This document shows, piece by piece, positions 1-8,506 of a DNA stretch of 64,000 nt (positions are counted from its first letter, which is position 1; the number at the start of each line of letters is the position of its first letter). The translations under genes and the position numbers were made by a program. A model generated the notes under the pieces. It saw nothing but the letters and a program-made list of their open reading frames with translations. It did not search any database and was not told the DNA's origin. Source of the stretch: Polyangia bacterium (lineage in GTDB: Bacteria > Myxococcota_A > Polyangia > Fen-1088); assembly GCA_036268875.1 (NCBI GenBank), contig DATATI010000023.1:1-64000 (forward strand), read 5' to 3'.

Positions 1-59
1 ATCGCTTATTGTCGAAAGAATTCGAGCGAACCATCGTTTCAAGCGAATCCGACATTCAA

Positions 60-1238
60 CTATGTATGATACGTCTCATGACGCGCCGCCTGGCATTTGG
101 CTGAGTTATTGCGGCCTTTTCCTGTAGGACAGCCTCTAAGATTCTCGTATCCGAAAACTTCATCCATTAGCACCTTGACGTAGTGAACCGCGTGCCAATC
201 GAGGTGAATGTAGATACTCCCCGTCGGCGCCAGCAATTCCTTCAGCAACTCTAACCGTCGCCGCAGCATCGTCAGGAAACTGTCCAACCCCTGTCGCCAG
301 GTATCCTTGTAGGCCAGGATCTCGACCAGCGACGGCTCCTTCTTCACCTGGACGTGCGCCTCGTCATCGAGATCGATGTCCACGGTGTTGTCGGCGCGGA
401 AGTCGTTGTTCACCATGAACGGCGGATCGATGTAGACGAGGTCGACCTTGCCGCGATAGCGCCAGTCGCGCGTGACCGGATCCTTTTCGTCCAGCAGCGT
501 CTGCAATGCCACCAGGTTGTCGTTGGTCCAGATCAACCGGTTCGCCGGCAGCCCCGCCACGTCGCGCGCTTCAACCGTCCGGGTCTCGATGCCGCTCAGC
601 ATCGGCCCGCGATCCACGGCGCGCCCCGGGCGCACGATCTCGACCACCTGCGAAGGCACCGACAGTGCCGCTTCCTTGCGCCACATTCCCTGCCAGGCCA
701 AACGCGGCTTGCGCGCCGTGACCTCCAGCGTGATCTCGCGGCTGGACGGCGCGCTTGCCCTCATGGTTGGGGAGAGAAGCGGCGCAGTTGGCGCCGCCTG
801 TTCGTCACGCGTCTCCACGCGCGGCCGGGGCGCCGGCGCAGGCGCCGTAGCGGCGCTGACAACCGGCGCCACCCAGGGAAGCGACGGTTGGATCGGCGCC
901 GGCGGCGTCAGGGCGGACGGAGCGTTGGCACCGTCCCGAGCCTTCTTGCCCTTCGCCGCGGGTCGTTCGTCGGCGCCCGACGCCGCCAGTATGCGGTCGA
1001 CAATGATCTGCTTTTCCCGCCCTTCGGCAGGCTCGCCGATCGCAAAGCAAATCGACTTCAAAGTGTCGCGCGACAGCGCCGGCAAGATGCGCTCCAGCGT
1101 CGCGCGCTTGCTGCCGGCGACCGTGTCGATCAGCTCGTCCAGGCGCATCCCGGTGCTGACGTCCAACTCCAGCGATCGCCCGATCTCCAATAGCTCAACC
1201 CGGGTCAGGGCTCCCAGGGCACGTCGCTTGAACGTCAT
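60..1238 (-). pseudogene. 3'-truncated adenine-type DNA methyltransferase (Mod-like) with SAP/Rho-N-like N-terminus
   Basis: The start ATG at 1238 gives a 392-residue product. Residues 1-90 contain two short helical repeats (about 10-45 and 52-87) resembling SAP or Rho-N nucleic-acid-binding motifs. Residues 90-180 are a Pro/Ala-rich linker. From about 230 the sequence matches the N6/N4-MTase family of type III Mod proteins: LIWTNDN, then VDLVYIDPPF with the catalytic DPPF at 271-274, then SIYIHLDWHAVHYVK and EVFGYEN. Beta-class enzymes carry the target-recognition region and the FxGxG SAM-binding motif after this point; here the reading frame becomes unrecognisable after EVFGYENLR (about position 150) and stops at TAG 60-62. 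The other two frames do not restore similarity, so this looks like a breakpoint rather than a single frameshift. It follows the WYL gene by 68 bases on the same strand, so the two were probably one operon. The product lacks SAM-binding residues and should be inactive. Confidence 0.75.
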
Positions 1239-1306
1239 ATTCGGCGCGCCATCATACACCTGGCCGCAATCGGCCGATCGTTGCGACAGGAGCTTCCGCG
1301 GCCCGC

Positions 1307-2341
1307 CTACTCTTTGTACCGCCCCGCCCCTCGCGCCAGTTCGCCGGCGATCTTTGCCCGCAACGCGCGCGGCGCGACCACCACCGCCGCCTCGCCAAAC
1401 CCCAGCACCCAGCTCTCCAGTTCCACCGTCGCCGCCACCTTCATCGTCATCTCCAACCCCGCCCCCGTCCGCCGGAACTTCTGCGTCGGGTGCCACAGCA
1501 CGCGCTCGACGTACCGGGCGACCTTCGCATCGAACAGGATCCTCACCCGCGTCGGCTCGCCGCGGATCAACCCGAAGGCGCCTTCGGTGACCTGCTCGGG
1601 GCGGTAGTCCGTCGGGTACGCGAACTTGTCGCCGCGCAGCCAGTCGACTTTCCGGAAGGCGTCCAGCGCGAAGGTGCGGATCTCGCCGTGCTGGTGGCTG
1701 AGGCCAACCAGATACAGTCCCTTCTTGTAGACCATCAGCGTGTACGGCTCGAGGACGAAGGTCTTCTTGCCGCTGGAGACGCTCTGGTGCGTGACCCGCA
1801 GGCGCTCCTCGCGCAGCAACGCGGTGACGATGTCGTTCACGTCCTCGATGCGGCCCTCGTAGAGGTGGCGGGCTTCGTTGACGTCGAAGACTTTGCGGCC
1901 GAGGTTGCGGGTGGCGGCGAAGTCCTTGCGCTTGAGCTGGGCTTCCAGCTTGGCGAAGACCTCGTCGAGATCCTCCTTGAAGCCGGTGCCGGCCAGGAAG
2001 TCGAACACGCGGCGTGAGAGAAAAAGCGCGACCATCTGGGCGGTGGTCAGGGTGACGGTCTGCTGGCGGGCGCTGGCCATCAGGCGCCAGACCTTGCGGC
2101 GGACGGTCACCTCTTCGTACAACGGCTCGTCGGCGATCTGCAGGGCGCGGAGGTACCGATTGGCGGTGCGGACGCTGACGCCGAACCGTTCGGCGAGGTC
2201 GTAGACACTGGCCCCGTCGCCGGTGTTGAGGACGGCGCGCACGTCGGCCAGGCGGCGCGCCGGGGCATAGCGCTCGCCGCGGCGGGAAACTTTCTTGCGG
2301 GCGGTGGCCATCGGCTGGTCTGGTCTGAACCATTTTGTCAT
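1307..2341 (-). CDS. WYL-domain transcriptional regulator (HTH-WYL)
   Basis: A 344-residue protein with an N-terminal helix-turn-helix (about 28-75, [19 protein letters not shown]) of DeoR/HTH_11 type, a central linker, and a WYL domain at about 185-260. The WYL core is recognisable in [10 protein letters not shown] and [11 protein letters not shown], followed by a C-terminal WCX-like extension. WYL domains are thought to bind ligands such as nucleic acid fragments and to control DNA-damage (PafBC) or defence (BrxR/CapW) genes. The ATG at 2341 has AAGG seven bases upstream; a second ATG at 2311 is possible. It is divergent from recA with only 40 bases between starts, and the broken DNA methyltransferase lies directly downstream. 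Both neighbours fit a role in DNA damage or defence control, but that role is inferred. Confidence 0.88.
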   Translation of the reverse strand: MTKWFRPDQPMATARKKVSRRGERYAPARRLADVRAVLNTGDGASVYDLAERFGVSVRTANRYLRALQIADEPLYEEVTVRRKVWRLMASARQQTVTLTTAQMVALFLSRRVFDFLAGTGFKEDLDEVFAKLEAQLKRKDFAATRNLGRKVFDVNEARHLYEGRIEDVNDIVTALLREERLRVTHQSVSSGKKTFVLEPYTLMVYKKGLYLVGLSHQHGEIRTFALDAFRKVDWLRGDKFAYPTDYRPEQVTEGAFGLIRGEPTRVRILFDAKVARYVERVLWHPTQKFRRTGAGLEMTMKVAATVELESWVLGFGEAAVVVAPRALRAKIAGELARGAGRYKE

Positions 2342-2381
2342 AGGTCGGCCTTAGGGTGGAGACATCAAGAAGGAGACAACG

Positions 2382-3506
2382 ATGACGACCACGCAGAATC
2401 CGACCGCGACCGGCGACACAACCAAAGCCCCATCCCCCCAGCAGCTCGAGCGCACCCGGTCCCTCACCGCCGCGGTGGCCGACATCGAAAAGCAGTTCGG
2501 CAAGGGCGCGCTGATGCGCCTGGGGGAGGGCGCCGGCGAGGCCGAGGTGCCGGTCATCTCGACGGGCTCGATCGGGCTCGACATCGCGCTCGGGACGGGG
2601 GGGCTGCCGCGCGGACGGATGGTCGAGGTCTATGGACCCGAGTCGTCGGGCAAGACCACGCTGGCCCTGCACGTGGTGGCGGAGGCGCAGCGGCTGGGCG
2701 GCGTCTGCGCGTTCATCGACGCCGAGCACGCGCTGGATGTTGGCTATGCCAAGAAGATCGGGGTCAAGGCGGAGGACATCCTGCTGTCGCAACCGGACTG
2801 CGGCGAGCAGGCGCTGGAGATCACCGAGATGCTGATCAAGTCGGGCGCGGTGGACGTGGTGGTGGTCGACTCGGTGGCGGCGCTGGTGCCGAAGGCCGAA
2901 CTGGAAGGCGAGATGGGCGATTCGCACATGGGCTTGCAGGCGCGGCTGATGAGCCAGGCCCTGCGCAAGCTGACGGCGGTGGTCGCGCACAGCAACACCC
3001 TGGTCATCTTCATCAACCAGCTGCGCATGAAGATCGGCGTGATGTTTGGCAACCCCGAGACGACCACCGGCGGCAACGCGCTGAAGTTCTACGCCTCGGT
3101 GCGCCTGGACATCCGGCGCATCGGGGCGCTCAAGGACGGTGAGCAAGTGGTGGGCAACCGGACGCGGGTGAAGGTGGTGAAGAACAAGCTGGCGGCGCCG
3201 TTCCGCGAGACCGAGTTCGACATGGGGTACGGCCAAGGCATCTCGCGCGCCGGCGAGCTCATCGATCTGGGCGTCGAGGCGGGCCTGCTGGAGAAGAGCG
3301 GCGCCTGGATCGCCCACGGCGGCGAGCGCCTGGGCAACGGGCGCGAGGCGGCCAAGCAATACCTGCTCGACCATCCAGAGTTGTCGCGCGATCTGCGGAC
3401 CAAGCTGCTCGAGCACAACAGGATCGGTCTCGCCGCCAAGGCGCCACCCGCGCCCGAGAAGGCGGACGCCCGTCCTCCCTCCGCCTCAGCGAAGAAGGCA
3501 GCCTGA
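2382..3506 (+). CDS. recA: Recombinase RecA
   Basis: A 374-residue RecA, the ATP-dependent strand-exchange protein of homologous recombination and co-protease of SOS regulation. Walker [10 protein letters not shown] is at 85-93, Walker B-type strand [16 protein letters not shown] follows, and the DNA-binding loop L2 region ([28 protein letters not shown], split here as [10 protein letters not shown] and [14 protein letters not shown]) is intact. The [11 protein letters not shown] segment has Cys where enterobacterial RecA has Thr. The C-terminal tail after about 345 is Ala/Pro/Lys-rich rather than the usual acidic tail. AGGAG at 2371-2375 sits seven bases before the ATG. It is divergent from the WYL regulator with 40 bases between, so both promoters must lie in or overlap that space and the flanking coding ends. 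Whether the genome has a second recA, as Myxococcus does, cannot be seen here. Confidence 0.98.
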   Translation: MTTTQNPTATGDTTKAPSPQQLERTRSLTAAVADIEKQFGKGALMRLGEGAGEAEVPVISTGSIGLDIALGTGGLPRGRMVEVYGPESSGKTTLALHVVAEAQRLGGVCAFIDAEHALDVGYAKKIGVKAEDILLSQPDCGEQALEITEMLIKSGAVDVVVVDSVAALVPKAELEGEMGDSHMGLQARLMSQALRKLTAVVAHSNTLVIFINQLRMKIGVMFGNPETTTGGNALKFYASVRLDIRRIGALKDGEQVVGNRTRVKVVKNKLAAPFRETEFDMGYGQGISRAGELIDLGVEAGLLEKSGAWIAHGGERLGNGREAAKQYLLDHPELSRDLRTKLLEHNRIGLAAKAPPAPEKADARPPSASAKKAA

Positions 3507-3510
3507 CGTC

Positions 3511-3708
3511 ATGAAGGCGGACGCGATTGATCTGAAAAAACTGCTCGGGCCCGGCGCGAATGACAACGCCGGGACCACCGACGAGCCGCCGTCGGTCCGA
3601 ACGCCCAAGGGCCGGCCGGCGTCGGTCTACGCCCAGCAAGGGAACGTGCTGTTGCCGCTGCGCTTCGCTCGGCGGATGGCGGGATGGAATCGACAGGACC
3701 GCAACTGA
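3511..3708 (+). CDS. Small protein of unknown function downstream of recA
   Basis: A 65-codon frame begins four bases after the recA stop and ends 19 bases before the convergent oxidoreductase. The protein starts MKADAIDLKKLLG and ends basic (RFARRMAGWNRQDRN), with a Gly/Asn/Pro-rich middle. A GAAGG about a dozen bases before the ATG lies inside the recA end. The tight spacing suggests translation coupled to recA. I recognise no family. It is not the recX regulator often found here, which is longer and helical. It could be a chance frame. Confidence 0.4.
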   Translation: MKADAIDLKKLLGPGANDNAGTTDEPPSVRTPKGRPASVYAQQGNVLLPLRFARRMAGWNRQDRN

Positions 3709-3727
3709 CGCCTGCCGCTGCCGGTGA

Positions 3728-4729
3728 TCAGCGATCGACCGCGCAGTCCAGGGCCACTTTGCCGAAGCTGTTGTTCTCTTCCAGCCAGCGATGAGCGGCC
3801 GGTGCCTGGGCCAGTGGGAACACGCGGTCGACGATCGCCTTGACCCGACCGCTGGCCAGCAGCGGCACCACGTGACGGCGGAAGGCCTGCACGGCGGCCA
3901 GCTTTTCTTCCAGCGGTCGCGCCCGCAGCACGGTGCCGCGCACGACGGCGCGTCGGTGCAACAGCACGCCCAGATCGATCGACGCTTTCGCTCCGGCCAG
4001 GAGCCCGACCACGACGATCCGTCCCTTGGGGGAAAGGCACGCCAGATCCTCGGCGACGTAATCGCCGCCGACCAGCTCCAGCACCACATCGACGCCGCGC
4101 CCGCCGGTGGCTGCTTTCACTGCCTGGGCGAACCGAGCGTCGTTGGCGACGATGGCATCATTCAGGCCCAGCGCACGGGCGCGGGTCAGCTTGTCGGCGG
4201 TGCGGGCGGTTCCCAGCACGTGCGCACCGACCGCGCGCGCCAGTTGCACCGCGGCCGTACCCACGCCGCTGCCCACCGCCGAGATCAACACCGACTCGCC
4301 CGCCCGCAGCTCGGCCTGGGTCACCATCGCGTCGTAGGCGGTGATGAACGCCTCGGGCGCCGCGGCCGCCTCGACGTAAGACAGTCCGGTGGGAATAGGC
4401 GCCAGCGCCCGATCGCTGGTGACCAGCGCCTCGGCGTAGGCGCCGCCGCCGACCAGACCGAACACGCGATCCCCGATCGCCCAGTCCGTCACGCCCGAGC
4501 CCACCGCGGCGACATCGCCGGCGAAATCCATCCCCGGAATGTCAGCCGGAACATCGGGCGGCGCCGGATAAAGCCCGCGCCGCTGCAGTAAGTCCGCCCG
4601 GTTCAAGGCCGCCGCTCGCACGGCCACCACCACCTCGCCGCGCTCTGCTTGCGGTTGTGGTCGCTCGACGACATGCAAGACGTCCGGTCCTCCGAACTGG
4701 CTGATCACCACCGCGCGCATGCGCACCAT
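3728..4729 (-). CDS. NAD(P)H:quinone oxidoreductase, MDR/zinc-free alcohol dehydrogenase family
   Basis: A 333-residue medium-chain dehydrogenase/reductase of the quinone oxidoreductase (TP53I3/PIG3-like) branch, which reduces quinones with NADPH. The N-terminal GroES-like domain has ALNRADLLQRRGLYP and GMDFAGDVAAVG. The Rossmann domain has the dinucleotide motif SAVGSGVGTAAVQLARA near 150-165. The Cys and His zinc ligands of true alcohol dehydrogenases are absent, as expected for this branch. The end, LEENNSFGKVALD, is typical of the family. Start choice is between ATG 4729 and an in-frame ATG nine bases on. It converges with the small frame after recA and shows no clear operon partner. Confidence 0.9.
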   Translation of the reverse strand: MVRMRAVVISQFGGPDVLHVVERPQPQAERGEVVVAVRAAALNRADLLQRRGLYPAPPDVPADIPGMDFAGDVAAVGSGVTDWAIGDRVFGLVGGGAYAEALVTSDRALAPIPTGLSYVEAAAAPEAFITAYDAMVTQAELRAGESVLISAVGSGVGTAAVQLARAVGAHVLGTARTADKLTRARALGLNDAIVANDARFAQAVKAATGGRGVDVVLELVGGDYVAEDLACLSPKGRIVVVGLLAGAKASIDLGVLLHRRAVVRGTVLRARPLEEKLAAVQAFRRHVVPLLASGRVKAIVDRVFPLAQAPAAHRWLEENNSFGKVALDCAVDR

Positions 4730-4801
4730 GATGATGCTTTTCGCGGCCGCCGCCAGGTTGGCGAAGGGTTTTGTTCCGTCGGGAACCGAGACCGCGGGTC
4801 G

Positions 4802-5494
4802 TTAGCCGTGCAGCAGGGTATAGCCGAGCATTCGCACCACGGAAAACATGTCGGCGACGTGCAGCGTGAGGAGAAACGCCGCCGCGTAAAACCACGACGG
4901 CCGCCGCGACTCCCAAAGAAGAAACGGCTGGCTCAAGACTTCGCAAATACGGGGTCGGGTGATGCCCCAGCCGACCAAAGCGCCTATGGCAAATCCAGCC
5001 AGGATATCGGTGGGAAAGTGTAGCCCAACATATACCCGCGGCGCGCACACCAAGATCGCGCCGACAGTCCAGAGAAGAATTCCCACTCCCGTAGAGACGG
5101 CGCCCATACCCGTAGCAATGGCCGCCCAAACCAACGCATGGTCGCTGGGAAACGAACTCCACAGTCGCAATCCGAATCGCGAACTTCCCGATGGAAGAGT
5201 CAGATGCAGTGATGGGTCGGCAAAAGGGCGCATCCGGAAGGGAAAGGCGTGGCTGAGAATTCGGCCCAAAAATACCGCTACCGCCGTGCCGACAATGGCG
5301 CTCAGGACCGCCGAGCGTTGCGAACGCGCGTTATTGCCAGGCCGAAACCAGGTCCACCAGACGGCGGCCATTGCCAGATCACTCTTGAAACCAATCTCTT
5401 CGGAAACCCAGATTCTGATGAACGCATCGAAGCGCGGAGACGAGCCAGCGATCTGGCCAAAGGCATCAAAGACGGTCCGGTCAATGACATTCAT
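4802..5494 (-). CDS. PAP2-family membrane phosphatase
   Basis: A 230-residue integral membrane protein with the three-part phosphatase signature of the PAP2 superfamily: FRMRP (86-90), SFPSDH (114-119) and R153-x5-H159-x3-D163 in APRVYVGLHFPTD. Five to six hydrophobic segments surround these motifs, which place the active site at the membrane surface. Family members dephosphorylate phosphatidic acid, undecaprenyl diphosphate or similar lipid phosphates; the substrate is not decided by the sequence. The ATG at 5494 gives the expected short N-terminus; an open frame runs further upstream only because it shadows the HTTM gene. The HTTM gene lies 116 bases upstream on the same strand, so cotranscription is possible. 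Confidence 0.87.
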   Translation of the reverse strand: MNVIDRTVFDAFGQIAGSSPRFDAFIRIWVSEEIGFKSDLAMAAVWWTWFRPGNNARSQRSAVLSAIVGTAVAVFLGRILSHAFPFRMRPFADPSLHLTLPSGSSRFGLRLWSSFPSDHALVWAAIATGMGAVSTGVGILLWTVGAILVCAPRVYVGLHFPTDILAGFAIGALVGWGITRPRICEVLSQPFLLWESRRPSWFYAAAFLLTLHVADMFSVVRMLGYTLLHG

Positions 5495-5610
5495 ATGAAT
5501 CCTAAGAAAGTGAAGAGATCGATCATCGCTGACTGCAGCAATACCATTTTGTGCCGGCGACTGTCCACGAAGCGGCCGACTGAGGCGAGAAGCGTCGCGC
5601 AGCAATAAAT

Positions 5611-6630
5611 CTAAGACGAACGTTCTTCGGCCACGCCAGCGGGCCCGGTCGGCCGCGACCATCGCCGCAAAGGCGCCCAGAGACGAAGCAGCAACGGCTC
5701 CGGAAGGAACGAAGCGAGCAAGATTGTCGCCATGAGAAGGGCGAACCAGACCACCGGTCCAAACATGAGCCCGATCATCGCGTGCATTCCCAGCCCCACC
5801 ACCAAGGCGGGCCGTCGGGTCCAGGGGAGCGCGAACCAAATTGGCGCGCCGGCCTCGAACGTCAGCACCAGGCCTTGCAGCGCCCACCACATCCAGCCCG
5901 GCAGCAGGTGCGTGATCAGCCAGGCGACGCGGGTTTGATATTGGTCGTGCAGGTGGGTCCACAGCACTTGTTTCGTCAGCCAATCGCCGCGCGCCTTGGC
6001 GATGCCCGACGCTGAGTACATGGTGACCAAGAAGATCTGAAAGAAGCGAATCGTTCCGCCGGCGACATGGGTGGGGATCTTCGCGCCGGGATTGCGGCGC
6101 CGGCGCCACCAGCCGTCGACGCCGTATCGTGCCCCGCACGGAGCGAAGAACAACGCCAGTATCAGGATCGGCGCCAGCTTGGTCACCGTGAAGGCCTCCA
6201 GCCGATCTGCCAGGGTCACATACGCAACACCAAGGGCAAAGATCGCCGCCGCCGGTTGCGACGCCAGGCCGGCCGCCAGGCACAGTCCAGAAGTGGTTAT
6301 CACTGCCGCCAGGGTCCAGGCCGCCCAGACCGGCGCCGGCGGCAGATAAAGGGGCTGGCGCCAATCGCCGCCCAGATCGGGGATCTGAAAACCAACGGCG
6401 GTCAGCCAATAATCGGCGTGCACCAGCCGAGAAGAGAGAAATCCCAGGATGGCCAGCGGCAGGAAAATTCTGAGCAAGGCCAATCGCTCGATCGGCTGGG
6501 GCGCGGTGAGCCAGCCGCGAATCCGGGGAATCAGCGTCTCGACTGTCGGAACCGTCGGCCGGCTGGCCGCCGGAGCCAGGCCAGTACGGACGGCCGCCGC
6601 CGCTGCCGCCCGTTTTCGGCGGCGGCTCAC
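5611..6630 (-). CDS. HTTM-domain membrane protein
   Basis: A 339-residue polytopic membrane protein with a basic, Ala-rich N-terminus and about eight hydrophobic helices. ALLRIFLPLAILGFL near residue 50, DYWLTAVGFQIPD and the FLVTMYSASGIAK segment fit the HTTM (horizontally transferred transmembrane) family related to vitamin K-dependent gamma-carboxylase. Bacterial HTTM proteins have no settled function, and the catalytic lysine of carboxylase cannot be assigned with confidence. Its start overlaps the stop of the upstream gene by four bases (ATGA, 6627-6630), so the two are translationally coupled. Confidence 0.8.
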   Translation of the reverse strand: MSRRRKRAAAAAAVRTGLAPAASRPTVPTVETLIPRIRGWLTAPQPIERLALLRIFLPLAILGFLSSRLVHADYWLTAVGFQIPDLGGDWRQPLYLPPAPVWAAWTLAAVITTSGLCLAAGLASQPAAAIFALGVAYVTLADRLEAFTVTKLAPILILALFFAPCGARYGVDGWWRRRRNPGAKIPTHVAGGTIRFFQIFLVTMYSASGIAKARGDWLTKQVLWTHLHDQYQTRVAWLITHLLPGWMWWALQGLVLTFEAGAPIWFALPWTRRPALVVGLGMHAMIGLMFGPVVWFALLMATILLASFLPEPLLLRLWAPLRRWSRPTGPAGVAEERSS

Positions 6631-7199
6631 GGCGCCTCCGTGCAGCGGCGCGTGCGCGCTGCTCCGTCCGTGAGGTACCAGTCCAGGCGCTGTACCGATG
6701 GCGGGTAGCTCTCGATCGGCAGTCGCTGGTAGCGCGGACCAGGCGTCCCCAGCGGCGGTATCGGCACCCGTAGGCTCAGCACCAGCACACCGCCGATGCG
6801 CGCCTCCGGATGGAGCCGGTTCTGGGTGTCTGTCAGATACTGGTCCATCGCTTCCAGCACGCGGCGGTGGCGGTGATAGAAAAACATCGCCCGATCGAAC
6901 CGGCTTTCTTTGTCGTCAGCGCGAATGGGAAAGAAAGGACGCACATCGATCTCCTCGTAATGGCCGAGGTCACAAGAAAAACCGCGGACCCGCCATTCGA
7001 TCGAGTCCTGGGCGGCATTCGGAAAGAGTTCGGTGACCTGTACGAAGAAGCGCATCGGCAGCGGGAGAACGCGGGTGGGCAACATCGTGCCGGCTCCGTC
7101 CAGCCAGATCGCCAGCAGGTACGCCGCGCCGGCGACCATCGCCAGGCGACGAAGCCAGAGGGGCGCCCACGACTGCGCTGTCTGAATGGGCTGCGGCAT
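6627..7199 (-). CDS. Membrane-anchored protein paired with HTTM
   Basis: A 190-residue protein with one hydrophobic segment at about 17-35 (LAMVAGAAYLLAIWLDGAG) followed by a soluble domain rich in aromatic and charged residues (RWRVRGFSCDL-type start, DVRPFFPIRADDKESRFDRAM). I do not recognise a named domain. It is the first gene of a pair whose second member is the HTTM protein, with a four-base overlap. Proteins of this size next to HTTM genes are common, so it probably acts with its neighbour at the membrane; that is inference. Confidence 0.7.
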   Translation of the reverse strand: MPQPIQTAQSWAPLWLRRLAMVAGAAYLLAIWLDGAGTMLPTRVLPLPMRFFVQVTELFPNAAQDSIEWRVRGFSCDLGHYEEIDVRPFFPIRADDKESRFDRAMFFYHRHRRVLEAMDQYLTDTQNRLHPEARIGGVLVLSLRVPIPPLGTPGPRYQRLPIESYPPSVQRLDWYLTDGAARTRRCTEAP

Positions 7200-7302
7200 C
7201 GATGACCTGGCACCGATTTATGCACCACTCACGGTTCGGCGGGAAGCGCGCACAGGCGGCGCGCCGGATCCTCCGGCAGTCCGCCGGGCGATGATCGCCG
7301 TG

Positions 7303-8337
7303 TCAGCGGATGCCGTTGTCGCAGACGCAGGCGCTGTCGTCAGCGCTGGGCTTGCATCGCCCATCGGCCGGGGACAGGCAGGCGCACGGAGAAGTCTTGG
7401 GCAAAAGACAGGTCGGGTTCGGCACCTCGCAGGTCATGGGCGGCGGATCTTTGATCGCCGGGCCGCCAATCTGCTGGACGCACACTTCGCCGGCTTTGCA
7501 CGGGCACGGCGCGGGAACGCACTTGCAGAGGGTTGGATCCCAGTGCGCGCCGGCGATGCACGCGCCGTTCTGGACACACTGGGGAGGGCAGGTGATGAAG
7601 ACCCAGCCGCAGCTGCCGCCCACCTGCGTGACGCAGGCGGGGCCGGCGATGGTCTTGCCGTCGGGGCAGATGTAATTGGGAGCGCCGGGCGCGGGCGAAG
7701 GGCAGTTCTTTCTATCGCACGACGTCGGCTGATCCGGCGGCGGGTTGCACTGACAGGTGTCGCAGCCGTTGGCGTCCTTTACGTTGCCGAACTCGCAGAA
7801 GATGTCGCAGATGGGACCGCACATCGGCGCGGGCTTGCACTGGCAGGTGTCGCAGCCGTTGCTGTCCAGCTTGACGCCGTAGGGACAATTGGGGAGGCAA
7901 CCCAGGCCCGGACAGCTCGGCGAGCAGCTCGGCGGTACCCACGAGCAGCCGCCGTTCGGGTTCCGAACACACGCGGCGCCCCGGATGGTTCCACCGTCGC
8001 ACTGGGGTGCGGCGAAGGGCGGCGGCGGTGGACACTCGCTGGTCTTGCACAGGCCGGCGTCAGGGCTGCCACCGTCGGTTGTGATGGCACCGCCGCTTCC
8101 CGAGACGCCGCCGCTTCCCGAGAAACCGCCGCTTCCCGAGACGCCGCCGCTTCCCGAGAAACCGCCGCTTCCCGAGACGCCGCCGCTTCCCGGTGCACCG
8201 CCGGTAGCCCCTCCGCTTCCGATCGCGCCGCCGGTTCCGGAGACGCCGCCGTCGACGGCCAGCGACGTCCCCCCACAGCCGGCCACCGACGAAACCAGCA
8301 AGACAGCGAGCAGCGGCGATTTGATTTCAAACATCAT
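7303..8337 (-). CDS. Cys-rich lipoprotein with antistasin-like domains
   Basis: From ATGATG at 8332-8337 the product has 344 residues. It opens with a lipoprotein signal (LAVLLVSSVAGC), then a long GGxxGSGG linker with GGVSGS and GGFSGS alternating. The mature part is Cys-rich: two copies of a block ending NGCDTCQCxP, preceded by CPYGVKLDS or CEFGNVKDA, match the antistasin-type protease-inhibitor fold, and KxCPxPAPGAPNYICPDG and PPPFAAPQCDGGT blocks repeat a second Cys pattern. Antistasins inhibit serine proteases in leeches; a similar role in this bacterium, for example against prey proteases, is inference. An upstream TTG at 8373 would only lengthen the signal. It stands alone, followed by the HTTM pair about 100 bases on. 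Confidence 0.8.
   Translation of the reverse strand: MMFEIKSPLLAVLLVSSVAGCGGTSLAVDGGVSGTGGAIGSGGATGGAPGSGGVSGSGGFSGSGGVSGSGGFSGSGGVSGSGGAITTDGGSPDAGLCKTSECPPPPPFAAPQCDGGTIRGAACVRNPNGGCSWVPPSCSPSCPGLGCLPNCPYGVKLDSNGCDTCQCKPAPMCGPICDIFCEFGNVKDANGCDTCQCNPPPDQPTSCDRKNCPSPAPGAPNYICPDGKTIAGPACVTQVGGSCGWVFITCPPQCVQNGACIAGAHWDPTLCKCVPAPCPCKAGEVCVQQIGGPAIKDPPPMTCEVPNPTCLLPKTSPCACLSPADGRCKPSADDSACVCDNGIR
8093..8200. repeat. 18-bp tandem repeat in the lipoprotein linker
   Basis: Six consecutive 18-base units begin CCGCTTCCCG. Units 1, 3 and 5 read ...AGACGCCG, units 2 and 4 ...AGAAACCG, and unit 6 diverges. The alternation makes a 36-base super-unit. On the minus strand the units encode six-residue GGVSGS and GGFSGS steps, so unit gain or loss would change linker length without changing frame. 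Confidence 0.95.
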
Positions 8338-8506
8338 GGGCCCGTATCTGTGCAGCAGGCGTGCCATTTCCAAACAGCGACTTTCGACCGAACGGGCGAT
8401 GCGGCGGCGCAGTTTTCTGCCGCGCCGCCCGCTTTGGGTTGTCAGTCAGCGTTCAGGAATCTGAGGGCGTCCCGCGCGCGACGGCGCGTTCGTTCGCTGA
8501 ACCTGA

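Noticed and set aside
2320-2345. Possible SOS box before recA (CTGAAC)
   Set aside because: Only a half-site is present; the second half does not fit the myxobacterial or gammaproteobacterial consensus.
60-3416. Very long open frame on the minus strand across recA
   Set aside because: Only its downstream end (from 1238) is methyltransferase; the rest is antisense to recA and the WYL region and has the Arg/Ala/Pro-rich look of GC-rich shadow frames.
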